In this document: positions 63,381-64,000 of the stretch, in pieces
Position numbering within the stretch: the first letter of the stretch is position 1
Layout of the letters: each line of letters starts with the position of its first letter
NCBI RefSeq assembly: GCF_000482385.1
Contig: NZ_AXVD01000027.1
Coordinates: 1 to 64,000 of the forward strand
From: Nocardia sp. CNY236
GTDB taxonomy: Bacteria; Actinomycetota; Actinomycetes; Mycobacteriales; Mycobacteriaceae
DNA length: 64,000 nt
Reading direction: 5' to 3'
The notes under the pieces: generated by a model
Told to the model about the DNA's origin: nothing
Seen by the model: only the letters and a program-made list of their open reading frames with translations
The model's database searches: none
Position numbers and translations under genes: made by a program

Positions 63381-63995
63381 ATGGATTCAGCACCGCGGCC
63401 ACGCATCCCGCCAGGACGGTTTCGCGAACTCGGCCCGATCAATTGGCTGGTCTGGCGCGCGCTCTCCCGCGCCGCTGGCACAGGCGATGCCCACCTGTTC
63501 AGTACGCTGGGCCGCACCCGCCGCTTGTTCCGCGGCTGGCTGATCTATTCGGGCGCACTCATGCCCGGTGGCCGACTACCGCGCCGTGAATCCGAACTGG
63601 TCATCGTTCGCGTCGCCCATCTGCGCGGCAGTGCCTACGAACTGGACCATCACATCCGGCTCGGTCGCCGCGCCGGGTTGACGGCGGAAGTCCTCGAACG
63701 GGTGCGTGTGGGACCGAGCGCAGCCGACTGGTCTCACCGACACCGCGCACTGTTGCGGGCTGTGGACCAACTGGTGCACACCCGCGACATCGACGACGCC
63801 ATCTGGACCGAACTGGCCAGACACTACGACGAACGCAGTCTGGTCGAAATCGTACTGCTGGTCGTTCAGTACGACGGGCTGGCCGCGACCATCACCGCAC
63901 TGCGCATCCAGCGCGACTATATTCAGCAGTCGGTTCGCGGATCGTCGATGCGTCGGGCCAGGCCGTCCAACACCAGGGCCAATCCGAACTCGTAG
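63381..63995 (+). CDS. Carboxymuconolactone decarboxylase family protein
   Basis: 204 residues. The AhpD-like/CMD fold is visible: GALMPGGRLPRRESELVIVRVAHLRGSAYELDHHIRLGRRAGL (conserved E and H; the usual C-x-x-C is replaced by GSAYEL-DHH, as in non-peroxidase members), then LLRAVDQLVHTRDIDD and the ERSLVEIVLLVVQYDGLA helix. The last 25 residues overlap the opposite-strand gene at 63923 and look like read-through extension. Substrate unknown. Confidence 0.88.
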   Translation: MDSAPRPRIPPGRFRELGPINWLVWRALSRAAGTGDAHLFSTLGRTRRLFRGWLIYSGALMPGGRLPRRESELVIVRVAHLRGSAYELDHHIRLGRRAGLTAEVLERVRVGPSAADWSHRHRALLRAVDQLVHTRDIDDAIWTELARHYDERSLVEIVLLVVQYDGLAATITALRIQRDYIQQSVRGSSMRRARPSNTRANPNS

Positions 63996-64000
63996 GCATG
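63923..64000 (-). CDS. TetR-family regulator, C-terminal end only
   Basis: The window stops inside this gene. The 25 residues before its stop read HAYEFGLALVLDGLARRID and a short tail, the usual last helix of TetR regulators with the EFGL(D)LVLDGL pattern. It overlaps the convergent CMD gene by 73 bases. Confidence 0.6.
   Translation of the reverse strand, partial: HAYEFGLALVLDGLARRIDDPRTDC

Noticed and set aside
1..64000. CRISPR arrays and rRNA genes
   Set aside because: No regularly spaced short repeats and no rRNA-like sequence were noticed in the window.

Overview
The window is high-GC actinobacterial DNA. It looks like a mycolic-acid-containing member of the Mycobacteriales and fits Nocardia best. 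The reasons are an EspG-type ESX chaperone with ESX-substrate-like partners, a RamB-type regulator with isocitrate lyase and FadB2, EspR-like and Scr1/DUF397 regulators, an mycobacterial-type trans-acting enoyl reductase, and frequent GTG/TTG starts with ATGA or GTGA gene overlaps. The species is inferred from gene content only.

Layout. 1-8.7 kb: trans-acting enoyl reductase (cut by the window edge), a three-gene ESX-associated operon, PPK2, a histidine phosphatase, a two-domain PEP-synthase-like enzyme with a divergent regulator, a NADAR protein, and a TetR gene divergent from an unknown gene with two strong palindromes between them. 8.6-12.2 kb: a mobile restriction-modification module (Vsr, C5-cytosine methyltransferase, candidate endonuclease) inserted between 185-bp direct repeats. 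12.2-20.1 kb: DUF1697, DIP1984 followed by a tRNA/Y-RNA-like cloverleaf, a YidC paralogue, a DsbA-VKOR disulfide pair, a PDZ protease, an alcohol dehydrogenase and an AI-2E-type transporter.

20.1-34.1 kb is the accessory region. It holds two paralogous resolvase-fold-like small proteins and a graveyard of truncated methyltransferase, radical-SAM and transposase genes. It also holds an ImmA/IrrE peptidase, multi-helix membrane protein and cytochrome P450 operon facing an XRE/EspR-like regulator pair. Remnants of a transfer-type element with stacked inverted repeats, a Scr1/DUF397 pair, a duplicated glyoxalase-fold (VOC) gene flanking a winged-helix gene, and a transposase-dnaK chimera complete it.

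34-64 kb is mostly metabolic core: a metE whose three non-histidine zinc ligands are all replaced; fadB2 and aceA (two RamB-like boxes upstream of aceA, ramB itself 14 kb away); a purine-to-ureide cluster (xanthine dehydrogenase, guanine/8-oxoguanine deaminase, urate oxidase, HIU hydrolase, MobA-like protein, XdhC-like protein); nagA with a PfkB kinase; a phosphate transporter; an ATP-dependent DNA ligase; ramB; a FadE5-type acyl-CoA dehydrogenase; and the urtABCDE urea transporter with a GlnR-type box and a downstream GntR gene. Purine breakdown and urea uptake together suggest a nitrogen-scavenging segment. aceA, fadB2, ramB and the acyl-CoA dehydrogenase suggest a fatty acid/acetate segment.
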